A stretch of DNA of 64,000 bases from Aureibaculum marinum (GTDB lineage Bacteria; Bacteroidota; Bacteroidia; Flavobacteriales; Flavobacteriaceae), in contig NZ_RPFJ01000006.1 in NCBI RefSeq assembly GCF_003813905.1, forward strand, positions 248,001 through 312,000, read 5' to 3'. Of the stretch, positions 25,824 to 35,759 are shown one piece after another. How positions within the stretch are numbered: the first letter of the stretch is position 1; each line of letters starts with the position of its first letter. Made by a program: the position numbers and the translations under genes. Below the pieces are notes generated by a model. It did no database searches and was not told the DNA's origin. It saw only the letters and a program-made list of their open reading frames with translations.

Positions 25824-28394
25824 ATGAAAAAAAGTATTGTTTTTTTATTAATGTTTATGCCGTTATTTGTTGTTAGTCAGAATGTTAAATATCCATTTCA
25901 AGATTCTGCTTTAGATGCTGAAGTTAGAGCTGATGACTTTATACAACGGTTATCTTTGTCTGAAAAAATTGCTCAAATGCAAGACGTTGCTCCTGCTATT
26001 GAAAGACTAGGCATACCAAAGTACAATTGGTGGAACGAGTGTTTACATGGTGTTGCTAGAGCTGGATCAGCAACTTCCTTTCCGCAAGCAATTGGAATGG
26101 CAGCTACATTTAATGTTCCTTTAATTAATAAAGTTGCTAGTGTTATTAGTACAGAAGCTAGAGCTAAATACAATCATAGTATAAAATTAGGCCAACATAA
26201 TCGCTATCAAGGGTTAACAATGTGGACTCCTAATATAAATATTTTTAGAGACCCGAGATGGGGACGTGGGCAAGAAACTTATGGTGAAGACCCGTACTTA
26301 ACTTCTAAAATGGGTGTGGCTTTTATAAAAGGATTACAAGGAGATAATCCCAATTATTTTAAAGTAATTGCAACTCCCAAACATTTTGCGGTACACAGTG
26401 GTCCTGAACATAATAGACATAGTTTTAATGCCTATACTGATAAAAAAGATTTATGGGAGACTTATTTACCCGCTTTTGAAGCTGCTATTGTTGAAGGTAA
26501 GGCATTTTCAGTAATGTCAGCCTACAATCGTTATTTAGGAGCTTCAGCTACCGCAAGCAAACTATTATTGAATGATATTTTAAGAGAGAAATGGGGATTT
26601 GAAGGATATGTTGTATCTGATTGTGGTGCTGTTTATGATATTTATAAATTTCATGAAATTGTAGAAACCGCAGAAGAAGCTTCGGCATTAGCGGTAAAAG
26701 CAGGTTGCGATTTGAATTGTGGAAATACATATGCACATTTAGATAAAGCAGTAGAAAAAGGTTTAATAACAGAGAAAGAAATTGATATAGCTTTAAAAAG
26801 ATTAATTATTGCAAAAATTAAATTAGGATTATTAAATGTTGATGGTAAAACTCCTTTTTCTGATATCTCTAATGATTCATTGGAGTCTGAAGCTCATCAA
26901 AAGTTAGCTTTAAAAACAGCCAGAGAGTCTATGGTTTTGTTAAAAAATGAAAATAATATTTTGCCGTTATCAAATAGTATTAAATCAATTGCTGTAATTG
27001 GGCCAAATGCTAATGACCGTCATTTTGTATTAGGTAATTATTTTGGAACACCTACTTATTCAAAAACAATTTTAGAAGGGATTAAAGAACAAGTTTCTAA
27101 AAAAACAAAAGTCCATTATTTTAAAGGAGTAAATATTGCTGATGATAAGCCTGTGTTTGATGTTGTAGGGAATAAAAACTATCATGGTAAAATTAAAGTT
27201 GAGTATTATAACAATTCAAATTTAGAAGGAGATCCGTCAGTAATAAAAACTTTAAATTATATTGATTTTGATTGGGGTGGGGCAGCACCTGTAGATGTAT
27301 TAGAACCTGGAAATTTCTCTATCCGTTATTCTGGAATAATTAAACCAGACTTTACAGGAGAAGTAGCTTTAAATGTACTTATAAGTGGAGGTACTTTTAA
27401 ATTAATGGTTGATGGAAAACAAATTCTTGAAAGTTCTAACAATCAAGAAGAAGTGGAACCAAAAGCTATGTTTTTAGAAAAAAATAAGAAATATAACTTT
27501 GTTTTAGAATATAAATGTACCAACCCTTGGTTGGCCTCTTTACAATTATTATGGGATATTGAACATAGAATGGGTAAAGAAAGAATGATTGAAAAAGTGA
27601 AAGAAAGTGATGTTGTTGTTTATGTTGGAGGTATTTCAGCTCGATTAGAAGGGGAAGAGATGCCTGTTAATGTAGAAGGCTTTTATAAAGGAGATAGAAC
27701 AAATTTGAAATTACCCAAAGTTCAACATGAACTTTTAAAAGAATTAAATAGTTTAGGTAAACCTATCGTTTTTGTTTTAACAGGAGGAAGTGCAATGGCC
27801 ATTAATTGGGAGCAAGAAAATTTAGATGCTATTTTAAATGTTTGGTATCCTGGACAAGGAGGAGGGGAAGCTACAGCAGATATTCTTTTTGGAAATTATA
27901 ATCCATCAGGTAAACTACCTGTAACTTTTTATAAATCTGTAGAAGATTTGCCTCCTTTTGAAGATTATCACATGAAAGGGCGTACTTACCGTTATTTTAA
28001 TGGAGATGTTTTATATCCTTTTGGTTATGGGTTAAGCTTTACAGATTTTACGTATTCAAAACCAGTATTAGATAAAAAAGAAATGGGTAAGGATGATAGC
28101 AATAAGGTAAGTGTAATTGTTACTAATACTGGAGATTTTGATGGAGAAACAGTCGTGCAGTTTTATATAAATGATAAAGAAGCAAGTGTAGCAACACCCC
28201 AGAAATCATTAAAAGGATTTCAAAAAATATTCTTAAAAAAAGGAGCTTCTCAAAAGGTAGAATTTGATATTACTTCAGATGTTTTATCCATTTTTGATAC
28301 TAATGGGAATACTTTTATAGAGTCTGGTATCTTTGAAGTTTTTGTAGGAGAAAATTCAGCAACAACAAATAAAGAGACATTCATTGTTAAGTAA
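25824..28394 (+). CDS. Glycoside hydrolase family 3 beta-glucosidase/xylosidase with PA14 domain
   Basis: 856 residues with signal peptide (1-19). N-terminal GH3 barrel (about 30-330) with KHFAVHSGPE and the nucleophile aspartate in VVSDCGAV near residue 266; C-terminal GH3 domain split by a PA14 insert (about 440-570, GNFSIRYSGIIKPDFTGEV, carbohydrate binding); fibronectin-III-like domain at the end (about 740-856). It cleaves non-reducing-end beta-linked sugars; the close spacing to a xylosidase-type active site (WWNECLHGVAR) suggests xylo- or gluco-oligosaccharides, which cannot be decided from sequence alone. No SusC/SusD pair is next to it. Confidence 0.93.
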   Translation: MKKSIVFLLMFMPLFVVSQNVKYPFQDSALDAEVRADDFIQRLSLSEKIAQMQDVAPAIERLGIPKYNWWNECLHGVARAGSATSFPQAIGMAATFNVPLINKVASVISTEARAKYNHSIKLGQHNRYQGLTMWTPNINIFRDPRWGRGQETYGEDPYLTSKMGVAFIKGLQGDNPNYFKVIATPKHFAVHSGPEHNRHSFNAYTDKKDLWETYLPAFEAAIVEGKAFSVMSAYNRYLGASATASKLLLNDILREKWGFEGYVVSDCGAVYDIYKFHEIVETAEEASALAVKAGCDLNCGNTYAHLDKAVEKGLITEKEIDIALKRLIIAKIKLGLLNVDGKTPFSDISNDSLESEAHQKLALKTARESMVLLKNENNILPLSNSIKSIAVIGPNANDRHFVLGNYFGTPTYSKTILEGIKEQVSKKTKVHYFKGVNIADDKPVFDVVGNKNYHGKIKVEYYNNSNLEGDPSVIKTLNYIDFDWGGAAPVDVLEPGNFSIRYSGIIKPDFTGEVALNVLISGGTFKLMVDGKQILESSNNQEEVEPKAMFLEKNKKYNFVLEYKCTNPWLASLQLLWDIEHRMGKERMIEKVKESDVVVYVGGISARLEGEEMPVNVEGFYKGDRTNLKLPKVQHELLKELNSLGKPIVFVLTGGSAMAINWEQENLDAILNVWYPGQGGGEATADILFGNYNPSGKLPVTFYKSVEDLPPFEDYHMKGRTYRYFNGDVLYPFGYGLSFTDFTYSKPVLDKKEMGKDDSNKVSVIVTNTGDFDGETVVQFYINDKEASVATPQKSLKGFQKIFLKKGASQKVEFDITSDVLSIFDTNGNTFIESGIFEVFVGENSATTNKETFIVK

Positions 28395-28532
28395 CATTTC
28401 TTAAGTTTTATATAACAGTTATACTCTTGTTTTCAAAGGTGAAAGCAATAAACTCTTATAAGAGAAAATCACATTAAGATTATTTGTTTAGCAGAATGTT
28501 GAAATCTCAATGATTTAATCTGTGATTTTTCA

Positions 28533-28540
28533 TAAATTTG
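28533..28540 (+). promoter_or_regulatory. Promoter -7 element of the aldehyde dehydrogenase gene
   Basis: TAAATTTG fits TAnnTTTG and lies 18 bases before the ATG at 28559. It also overlaps the alternative TTG start at 28538, which argues against that longer reading. Confidence 0.5.
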
Positions 28541-28558
28541 GAAATAAGCTGTCTTATA

Positions 28559-29929
28559 ATGATTAAAGAAATAGTAGAAAAACAGAATAATTTTTTTAAA
28601 ACGCAACAAACAAAAGATATTTCTTTTAGAAAAGAAACGCTAAAACGTTTACAACAAGAAATTAGTAAACGGGAGGAAGCAATTTGTGATGCTTTATTTG
28701 CTGATTTTAAAAAACCAAGGTTTGAGACTTTAGCAGCAGAAACGCAATTTGTATTAGCAGAATTAAAGTATGTACTCAAAAAAATTGATAATTGGGCAAG
28801 TACTAAAAAAGTATCTTCTAGTTGGATAAACTGGCCTTCTTCAGACTACATTTATAAAGAACCTTATGGTACTGTTTTAATTATAGCTCCATGGAACTAC
28901 CCTTTTCAGTTAGCAATTGCCCCTTTAATTGGTGCTGTTGCGGCAGGCAATACAGTGGTTGTAAAACCATCAGAAATAACACCTAATACAGCAGCTATAG
29001 TTACTGAAATTATTAAAGCTGTTTTTAAACCCCATCATGTTACTGTTGTTGAAGGTGGTGTGGAAGTCTCACAACAATTATTGGAAGAAAAATGGGATTA
29101 TATATTTTTTACTGGAAGTAGTCATGTTGGCAAAATAGTTTACGAAAGTGCCGCAAAACATTTAACACCTGTTACCTTAGAGTTAGGAGGTAAAAATCCT
29201 TGTATTGTAGATGATACAGCTTCAATAAACTTAGCAGCAAAACGTATAGTTTGGGGCAAATTTTTAAATGCAGGACAAACCTGTATTGCTTCAGATTATA
29301 TTCTAGTGCATCATACAGTAAAAAATAAGTTGATTGTAGCTTTACAAGAAAGTATTACCAAAAGTTATGGAGAAAATATAGAAGCGTCTCATGACTTTTC
29401 AAGAACAGTAAACCAAAAACATTATTTACGTTTAAAGGAAATGCTAAAAGGAGAAGAAATTCTTTTTGGAGGACATAGGAATGATGAAGATAATTATTTA
29501 TCACCAACATTGGTTAACGAACCAAAATTAGATAGTAAATTAATGGCAGGTGAAATTTTTGGACCGATTTTACCTATTATTTCTTATAATACGGAAGAAG
29601 ATATTCATAATTATATTATGAATTATGGAAAGCCATTAGCCACTTATGTTTTTTCAAATAATAAGAAATTCCAAAATAAAATAATTAATACATATAGTTT
29701 TGGTGGTGGAGCAATTAATGATACGGTTATTCAAATAACAAACAAACGATTGCCATTTGGAGGTGTAGGACAAAGTGGAATAGGAGCATATCACGGTAAA
29801 ACTTCTTTTGAAATTTTTTCGCATCATAAAGCTATTGTTAAAAAAGCAAATTGGTTTGACCCTTCACTTCGTTATCCTCCATATACTTTGCCAATGAAAT
29901 TTGTTAAGAAAATTAAACATCTTTTTTAA
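28559..29929 (+). CDS. NAD(P)-dependent aldehyde dehydrogenase (class 3 type)
   Basis: 456 residues. Catalytic cysteine in GQTCIAS (about residue 242), glutamate in TLELGGKNP (about 208), cofactor-site lysine in VVKPSEITP and glycine motif FTGSSHVGK. The short length and membrane-proximal C-terminal basic tail (KFVKKIKHLF) match ALDH3-type enzymes that oxidise fatty or aromatic aldehydes. I chose ATG 28559 because the promoter overlaps the upstream TTG. Confidence 0.92.
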   Translation: MIKEIVEKQNNFFKTQQTKDISFRKETLKRLQQEISKREEAICDALFADFKKPRFETLAAETQFVLAELKYVLKKIDNWASTKKVSSSWINWPSSDYIYKEPYGTVLIIAPWNYPFQLAIAPLIGAVAAGNTVVVKPSEITPNTAAIVTEIIKAVFKPHHVTVVEGGVEVSQQLLEEKWDYIFFTGSSHVGKIVYESAAKHLTPVTLELGGKNPCIVDDTASINLAAKRIVWGKFLNAGQTCIASDYILVHHTVKNKLIVALQESITKSYGENIEASHDFSRTVNQKHYLRLKEMLKGEEILFGGHRNDEDNYLSPTLVNEPKLDSKLMAGEIFGPILPIISYNTEEDIHNYIMNYGKPLATYVFSNNKKFQNKIINTYSFGGGAINDTVIQITNKRLPFGGVGQSGIGAYHGKTSFEIFSHHKAIVKKANWFDPSLRYPPYTLPMKFVKKIKHLF

Positions 29930-30016
29930 GTAGTCATTTATTTAATACCTAAATAAAATGTTTTGTAAATGGCTTAACTGCTAATTTTAATAGCTATTTA
30001 ATGTCCTGTAGTGTTT

Positions 30017-30835
30017 CTAAGGTAAAACAACTAAAGGTGTTTGTCCTGTAAAAACTAATTCGTTAATTAAAAAGTTTCTAAAAAGTTGGTCTGTTAAAAG
30101 GCGTGAACCTTTTTGAACTATTAATAATTCTTCAATATTATTGTTTATTACATTCTTCATGTCCTCTAAAGGATTGTCTCCTTTGTAAACAGTATAATTA
30201 GTATTAAAATTTTCAGAGAACATTTCTGATAAATCATGTAATTGTTTATTTATAGCAATTGTATTTTCGTTGGGCTTTGCCAAATAAAAAAATGTAATAT
30301 TAGTATTTCTATTGTCTATAAATTTGAAAAATTTCTTTAATTCTAGAATATTCAAAGGTTTATTTTGACTTACAGCTATATATATTTTTTCATGAGAATA
30401 CGTGTCAATTTCCTTAGGCATTGCAACAATAATGTTATCTGTATTTCTAATAATCTCAAGGGCTACACTGCCAAGAAATATTTTTTTTAGTAGTCCTGTT
30501 CCTTTTAGTCCTACAAAGATTAAATTTTCATAAGGTTCTGCTAATAAATTAGGTAGTGTATGATAAAAATCAATTTCAGAAACAGAATAAGAAATTTCAA
30601 CAGTATTTGGAATCAGCTTTTTTACTAGTAACTGTAATTTTTGAAGTGCGTCGTTGTTCGCATGTTGAGTAAGTTCTTGTTTGGCTTCATTATCGGCAAA
30701 AGCAGGTAAAAACGCAGTGGTTTGATGATGCAAAAGAATTGTAGCATTTGCTTCTTTACTCCAATCGTAAGCATATTTTATTAGATTGGTTGAATATTCC
30801 GAAAAGTCAACAAGTAATATAAATCGTTTTCTCAT
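30017..30835 (-). CDS. Tandem-domain universal stress protein next to an antiporter
   Basis: 272 residues, two UspA folds. The first keeps an ATP-binding loop of the G-2x-G-9x-G-S type (GLKGTGLLKKIFLGS); the second is degenerate. Starts LLVDFSEYSTNLIKYA, as in other Usp proteins of Bacteroidota. It lies 12 bases downstream of an Na+(K+)/H+ antiporter gene on the same strand; antiporter-Usp pairing suggests a role in ion homeostasis or signalling to the transporter. Not preceded by a motif A or B site. Confidence 0.9.
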   Translation of the reverse strand: MRKRFILLVDFSEYSTNLIKYAYDWSKEANATILLHHQTTAFLPAFADNEAKQELTQHANNDALQKLQLLVKKLIPNTVEISYSVSEIDFYHTLPNLLAEPYENLIFVGLKGTGLLKKIFLGSVALEIIRNTDNIIVAMPKEIDTYSHEKIYIAVSQNKPLNILELKKFFKFIDNRNTNITFFYLAKPNENTIAINKQLHDLSEMFSENFNTNYTVYKGDNPLEDMKNVINNNIEELLIVQKGSRLLTDQLFRNFLINELVFTGQTPLVVLP

Positions 30836-30847
30836 TTCATTATAAAT

Positions 30848-32326
30848 TTAATGTTTTAAAGATGTTGAGTTGCAAAGACAATCGTTTACTTTGTCATAAT
30901 CTTCTTGACCATCGGCGAGCACCATTAAAATATCATTTGTTTTAATCTTTGTTGAACCATTTGGTGGAATATATTCTCCATTTCGTTTTATTATAATGAT
31001 AAATGCAGATTTAGGAAAGTTTAAATCCACAATTCTTTTATTTATTGCATTGAATTTAGGTAATATTTTAATTTCTTGTAAAGAAGATTTTGGTAGGTCA
31101 AAAATGAGTTTATCTACATCTGTAATTCGTTTTTCTTCATTTGGTTCAGCAACTCTCAACCATTTTGCAACAAGAGATAATGTTGTTCCTTGAATTAAAA
31201 CTGAAGTAACAGATATAAAAAATACAATATTAAAAATTATATTGGCTTTATCTATTCCAGCCAAAAGTGGATACGTAGCAAATACAATTGGAACCGCACC
31301 ACGTAAACCTACCCATGAAATATAAAATCGTCTTCGTAGTTTCATTTTAAAAAACATCAAACTGATAAAAACACTCATAGGTCTTGCAATCAAAATAAGA
31401 AATAGAGAAATTACTAGTCCAATACCCATATAAGGAATAATTTGTGATGGGAATACTAGTAATCCTAAGGTTAAGAATAAAACAATTTGCATTAACCATG
31501 CTAAACCATCAAACATTTTTAGAATGGTTTTTTTATGTATTAAGTCCTGATTTCCTAAAAATACCGCACAAATGTAAATAGCAAGAAAACCATTTCCTCC
31601 TATAAAATCAGTTGCAGAAAAGGTGATAAACATTAAGGCGATTACAAGTACAGGATAAAGCCCTTCAAAATCGAGTTTAATTTTATTAATAATTAATTTA
31701 CTTAATTTACCAAAAACGAACCCAGCAATAGCACCCAAAATCATTTGTTGAAAAAATAAGGGAATAATAGAGGTAAAGCTTTGGTCTTGATTGACTACTA
31801 GAGTTAAAAATGCAATAGTTAGAACGTAAGCCATTGGATCATTACTCCCACTTTCTAATTCTAATGTTGGTCTTATATTTTTTTTAAGAGCTAAGCTTTT
31901 TGCACGTAAAATTGAAAATACAGCAGCGGCGTCTGTTGATGAAACAATAGAACCCAATAGCATACTTTCATAAATGGTAAAATCAGTTAAATAATAAACA
32001 AAGAGACCAAGGGTTATGGCTGTAAGTAAAACACCTAAAGTTGATAAAATTAGCCCTTCTTTTAGAATTGGTTTTACAGAATTCCAACTGGTATCAAGTC
32101 CACCAGAAAACAGAATAAAATTAAGTGAAACAATACCGATAAACTGAGCAACTTGAGGATTGTCAAAATAAATACCACCTATTCCGTCTGTGCCTGCAAG
32201 CATTCCAATACCCAAAAATAATATTAATGTAGGAACTCCAAATCGATAAGATGGTTTACCAGCAATTACACTTATAAATAGTAGTAATGAACCAATTAGC
32301 AATATGTTTTCTATGGTAATACTCAT
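30848..32326 (-). CDS. CPA1-type potassium (sodium)/proton antiporter with TrkA-C domain
   Basis: 492 residues: about 12 membrane helices with the GGNGFLAIYICAV and SSTDAAAVFSIL (the ND/TDA ion-site motif) segments, followed by a cytoplasmic TrkA-C domain (about 410-490). This NhaP2/CvrA layout points to K+/H+ or Na+/H+ exchange across the inner membrane. First gene of a two-gene operon with the Usp protein. Confidence 0.92.
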   Translation of the reverse strand: MSITIENILLIGSLLLFISVIAGKPSYRFGVPTLILFLGIGMLAGTDGIGGIYFDNPQVAQFIGIVSLNFILFSGGLDTSWNSVKPILKEGLILSTLGVLLTAITLGLFVYYLTDFTIYESMLLGSIVSSTDAAAVFSILRAKSLALKKNIRPTLELESGSNDPMAYVLTIAFLTLVVNQDQSFTSIIPLFFQQMILGAIAGFVFGKLSKLIINKIKLDFEGLYPVLVIALMFITFSATDFIGGNGFLAIYICAVFLGNQDLIHKKTILKMFDGLAWLMQIVLFLTLGLLVFPSQIIPYMGIGLVISLFLILIARPMSVFISLMFFKMKLRRRFYISWVGLRGAVPIVFATYPLLAGIDKANIIFNIVFFISVTSVLIQGTTLSLVAKWLRVAEPNEEKRITDVDKLIFDLPKSSLQEIKILPKFNAINKRIVDLNFPKSAFIIIIKRNGEYIPPNGSTKIKTNDILMVLADGQEDYDKVNDCLCNSTSLKH

Positions 32327-32420
32327 GCAATTGTTGTTTTATTAAAGTATTTAATTGTATTTATAATATTTATAAATACAGTTTAATTAAATTTGTTGTA
32401 ATAGTAAATATAATTATTTG

Positions 32421-33083
32421 TTAATAAACATATTCAATAGTATCTAACTCTATTTCCATATTATTCTGTAATTGAGCTTTTAATTCCAAATAATTCTGAT
32501 ATTTTATATTGGCATCAAAATTCAAATGTACCTTCATTTTCATTGTTGAAGAAAGCTTTTGGATATAGGTATTCAAATTATTGAAGGGTACTAAACTGTC
32601 ATTGATGGTGAGTTGATTTGTATTATAGTCTAAAACCAAATGTTTTTTGATTGTATCTTTTGCAAAATCAATATGATTTAAAACTTTATTTTTATCAAAA
32701 TAAATAACATCAAATTGAACTAAAGACAATAGACCAGAATCTGAATCTACATATGAAAAATAGTTAAAATCATCTTCGTCTTTTTGGTGCAAAGAAGGTT
32801 TCTCTCTTTTTTCAATTAATTTTTCCAAATGAGGAATTACTAGGTGCATGGGTAGTTTCTTATCAATATTGAAAATCCAACTGGTAGTGGAAATACTATT
32901 TTTTCTATTTAATGTAGCAATAGTATCTCCATCTTTTACTTCTAGAAACATCCAGATTTGAGAATTGTCATAAATAGTATCTTGGATTCCAGGTACACTA
33001 AACACCGGAATTTGTACAGTTTTTTTTGTACATCCAATTGTTGCAATTAATACTAATAAAAGTAGTATTTTAATTATTTTCAT
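32421..33083 (-). CDS. Hypothetical lipoprotein
   Basis: 220 residues from the ATG at 33083; a hydrophobic segment ends in the lipobox IATIGC, so it should be a lipoprotein. The rest shows beta-rich sequence with no recognised domain. The start overlaps the end of the upstream decarboxylase gene (stop 33070-33072) by 14 bases, so translation is probably coupled. A longer start at 33122 would add 13 residues ahead of the signal peptide and is less likely. Confidence 0.7.
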   Translation of the reverse strand: MKIIKILLLLVLIATIGCTKKTVQIPVFSVPGIQDTIYDNSQIWMFLEVKDGDTIATLNRKNSISTTSWIFNIDKKLPMHLVIPHLEKLIEKREKPSLHQKDEDDFNYFSYVDSDSGLLSLVQFDVIYFDKNKVLNHIDFAKDTIKKHLVLDYNTNQLTINDSLVPFNNLNTYIQKLSSTMKMKVHLNFDANIKYQNYLELKAQLQNNMEIELDTIEYVY

Positions 33084-34527
33084 ATTTGTTTTTTTCAAAA
33101 TATTCATCAGCAAATTGTTCACACATAGTTAAAGTATCTTTGATATCGTCAAGTGTAGTTCTGGGGTTTATTAAACACATTCTTAATACAACTTGGTCTA
33201 ACAAAATGGTTGTGACTAATACAGCACTTCTCGAAGCAATTACTCGTTTAGAAATGTATTGATTTAACGCGTCTAATTTTTCTTCTGATAGGTTATGTGT
33301 AATAGGATTATATCTAAAATTAATAATGGCTAAAGTTGCAGGTGAAACTACTTCCCATTTAGGACTTTCTCTTAAGATCTCTTCTACATTTTCTGTAAGT
33401 TGAATACCTGATTGAATAGCGTCTTTAAAAGCATTAAGCCCAAAAGTTTTTATAGACATAAAAAATTTTAAAGCTCTGAATCCTCGCGTAAGCTGAATGC
33501 CATGATCATAAAAATTAATTTCAGATTCATTACCTTCAATATCTCTTAAATATACAGGATTTTCACTAAATGTTTTACTTAACCATTTATGATTTTTAAC
33601 TAATAAACAACCTATTTCATAAGGTTGAAAAAACCATTTATGAGGGTCTACAGTTAATGAATCAGCTTTTTCAATTCCTTTTAAATAAGATTTTCCTTTA
33701 TCTGACAAAATAGCAGCTCCACCAAAAGCTCCATCTACATGCATCCATAAATTTTCTTTTTTACAAATGGCAGCTATTTCTTCTAACGGATCAACTGTGC
33801 CAGTATTCGTTGTCCCTGCAGTAGCAATAATACAAAAAGGTTGATAACCTTCTAATTTATCTTTTGCAATAGCATTTTTTAGTTTATTTAAGGATAGTTT
33901 AAATTCCATATCAGTAGGAATTATTCTAACTTGATGTTTTTTAAATCCTAAAACTCTAATGGCTTTAATATTAGAAGAATGTGTTTGATCAGAAAGATAA
34001 ATAATTGCTTTTGAATAATCGTTTTTTAATTTTATGCGTCTAGCAGTAGTTAAGGCCGTTAGGTTTGCCATTGAGCCTCCACTAGTTAAAATTCCACCAC
34101 CTTCAACTATTGGAAAATTAAACATTTCAAGCAACCAATTGATGACAACAATTTCCAATTCTGCTGCCGCTGGTGATGTTGACCAATTTCCAGAAAACAC
34201 ATTAAAACCTGATGCAATAGCATCGGCCATTGCACTTATATAATTGCTAGGACTGGGAACAAAAGAGTAAAATTTTGGATGAGCAAGGTAATCTACATTG
34301 CTTAGTACATTTTTAATTACTTCGTTTAAAACTTTATCTGGTGAGCTCGGTTCATTAGGAACCGGTTGTTTCAATAATTTGTCCATCTGCTTTCTGTCAG
34401 AAAGACCAACTAATTTTTCTGAATTTAAATTTTCAAAATGAGAAGCTAACAAATCGACAATTTTATAGCCGTATTGTTGCATTTCTTCTTTTGTTAGAGT
34501 AAGTGGAGCTTGGGTTTTATTTAACAT
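33070..34527 (-). CDS. Pyridoxal-phosphate-dependent decarboxylase (group II, aromatic amino acid type)
   Basis: 485 residues. PLP-binding lysine in DPHKWFF and the upstream HVDGAFGG aspartate motif are typical of group II decarboxylases (DOPA/tyrosine/tryptophan/glutamate). TAGTTNTGTVDPLEEI and the ILTSGGSMANLTAL motif near the start of the large domain fit too. Aromatic L-amino-acid decarboxylase is the likely subgroup; the product could be a trace amine. Followed by an overlapping lipoprotein gene. Divergent from nadA. Confidence 0.9.
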   Translation of the reverse strand: MLNKTQAPLTLTKEEMQQYGYKIVDLLASHFENLNSEKLVGLSDRKQMDKLLKQPVPNEPSSPDKVLNEVIKNVLSNVDYLAHPKFYSFVPSPSNYISAMADAIASGFNVFSGNWSTSPAAAELEIVVINWLLEMFNFPIVEGGGILTSGGSMANLTALTTARRIKLKNDYSKAIIYLSDQTHSSNIKAIRVLGFKKHQVRIIPTDMEFKLSLNKLKNAIAKDKLEGYQPFCIIATAGTTNTGTVDPLEEIAAICKKENLWMHVDGAFGGAAILSDKGKSYLKGIEKADSLTVDPHKWFFQPYEIGCLLVKNHKWLSKTFSENPVYLRDIEGNESEINFYDHGIQLTRGFRALKFFMSIKTFGLNAFKDAIQSGIQLTENVEEILRESPKWEVVSPATLAIINFRYNPITHNLSEEKLDALNQYISKRVIASRSAVLVTTILLDQVVLRMCLINPRTTLDDIKDTLTMCEQFADEYFEKNKYENN

Positions 34528-34712
34528 ATAATATACTTCAATAATGGTGTAAATTAATAGGTTTATAAGGCGTAAAATTACAAAAAACAGATGTAGTTAT
34601 TGAGAAAATAAATGACAATATTAAAATGTGTTTTACATGTTGGATAAAAGATAAATTTAACGTAAATAACCATTTTATAAATGATTATGGTGTTAACTTT
34701 CTAAACAAGAAC

Positions 34713-34720
34713 TATCTTTG
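34713..34720 (+). promoter_or_regulatory. Promoter -7 element of nadA
   Basis: TATCTTTG is an exact TAnnTTTG; transcription would start near 34724 and leave a leader of about 34 nt. It lies inside the longest possible reading of nadA, which supports the downstream ATG at 34758. Confidence 0.55.
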
Positions 34721-34757
34721 TTGGGTCAAGAATATTAAGATAAGGTTATTTTCAATT

Positions 34758-35753
34758 ATGGAAATTTTAGAAAAAGCAAAACAGAATTTAGAAGACAAAG
34801 GGTTTTTAAATATTGAAACTCCAAATATTGATTATGTGTCTGAAATAAAAAGACTAAAAAAGGAAAAGAATGCGGTAATATTGGCTCATTATTATCAAAT
34901 TGAAGAAATACAAAAAATTGCTGATTTTGTTGGTGATAGTCTTTATTTAGCTCAAAAGGCAGCTGAAACAAATGCAGATATGATTGTTTTTGCAGGAGTA
35001 CATTTTATGGCTGAAACGGCTAAAATTTTAAATCCAACAAAAAAAGTGGTATTGCCAGATTTAAAAGCAGGTTGCTCTTTGGCCGACTCATGTCCTCCAA
35101 AGGAATTTAGAGAGTTTAAACAACAAAATCCAAATCATGTTGTTGTTACTTATATAAATTGTTCGGCAGAAATTAAAGCTTTAAGTGATATTGTTTGTAC
35201 TTCTTCCAATGCAAAGGCTGTTATTGATTCTATACCAATTGATCAACCTATTATATTTGCTCCTGATAAAAACTTAGGAGCTTATTTAAACAAAGAAACA
35301 GGTAGAAATATGTTGCTATGGGACGGAGCATGTATGGTGCATGAAGCATTTTCAGTTGAAAAGTTAATTAATTTGTTTCAAAAACATCCTAATGCAGAAA
35401 TTATTGCTCATCCAGAATCTCAATCTCATATTTTAAAAGCAGCATCTTATATTGGATCTACTTCTGGCTTATTAAAGTACGTAAAAAATAGTGAAAAAGA
35501 AACTTTTATTGTAGCTACTGAAGCTGGAATTTTATATCAAATGATGTTAGAAAACCCTGATAAAGAAATAATACCAGCTCCTGCCAAAGAAGATAACACT
35601 TGTGCTTGTAGTGAATGTATGTATATGAAAATGAATAGTATAAAAAAACTATATTTATGTATGAAGTACGAGTTACCAGCTATAGAAGTTGATTCAGAAT
35701 TAAGTAAAAAGGCTATTGTTTCTATTAATAGAATGTTAGAATTATCTAAATAA
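34758..35753 (+). CDS. nadA: Quinolinate synthase (4Fe-4S)
   Basis: 331 residues from the ATG at 34758. Iron-sulfur ligands are visible in KAGCSLADSC, IVCTSSNA and CACSECMYM, with AHYYQ and FVGDSLYLA near the N-terminus. Condenses iminoaspartate from NadB with dihydroxyacetone phosphate to quinolinate in NAD synthesis. The longer reading (from 34626) contains the promoter and lacks family similarity in the first 44 residues. nadB begins 6 bases after its stop. Confidence 0.95.
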   Translation: MEILEKAKQNLEDKGFLNIETPNIDYVSEIKRLKKEKNAVILAHYYQIEEIQKIADFVGDSLYLAQKAAETNADMIVFAGVHFMAETAKILNPTKKVVLPDLKAGCSLADSCPPKEFREFKQQNPNHVVVTYINCSAEIKALSDIVCTSSNAKAVIDSIPIDQPIIFAPDKNLGAYLNKETGRNMLLWDGACMVHEAFSVEKLINLFQKHPNAEIIAHPESQSHILKAASYIGSTSGLLKYVKNSEKETFIVATEAGILYQMMLENPDKEIIPAPAKEDNTCACSECMYMKMNSIKKLYLCMKYELPAIEVDSELSKKAIVSINRMLELSK

Positions 35754-35759
35754 TGTAGA

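Noticed and set aside
34626-34757. Longer N-terminus for nadA
   Set aside because: It contains the promoter -7 element and does not resemble the start of quinolinate synthases.
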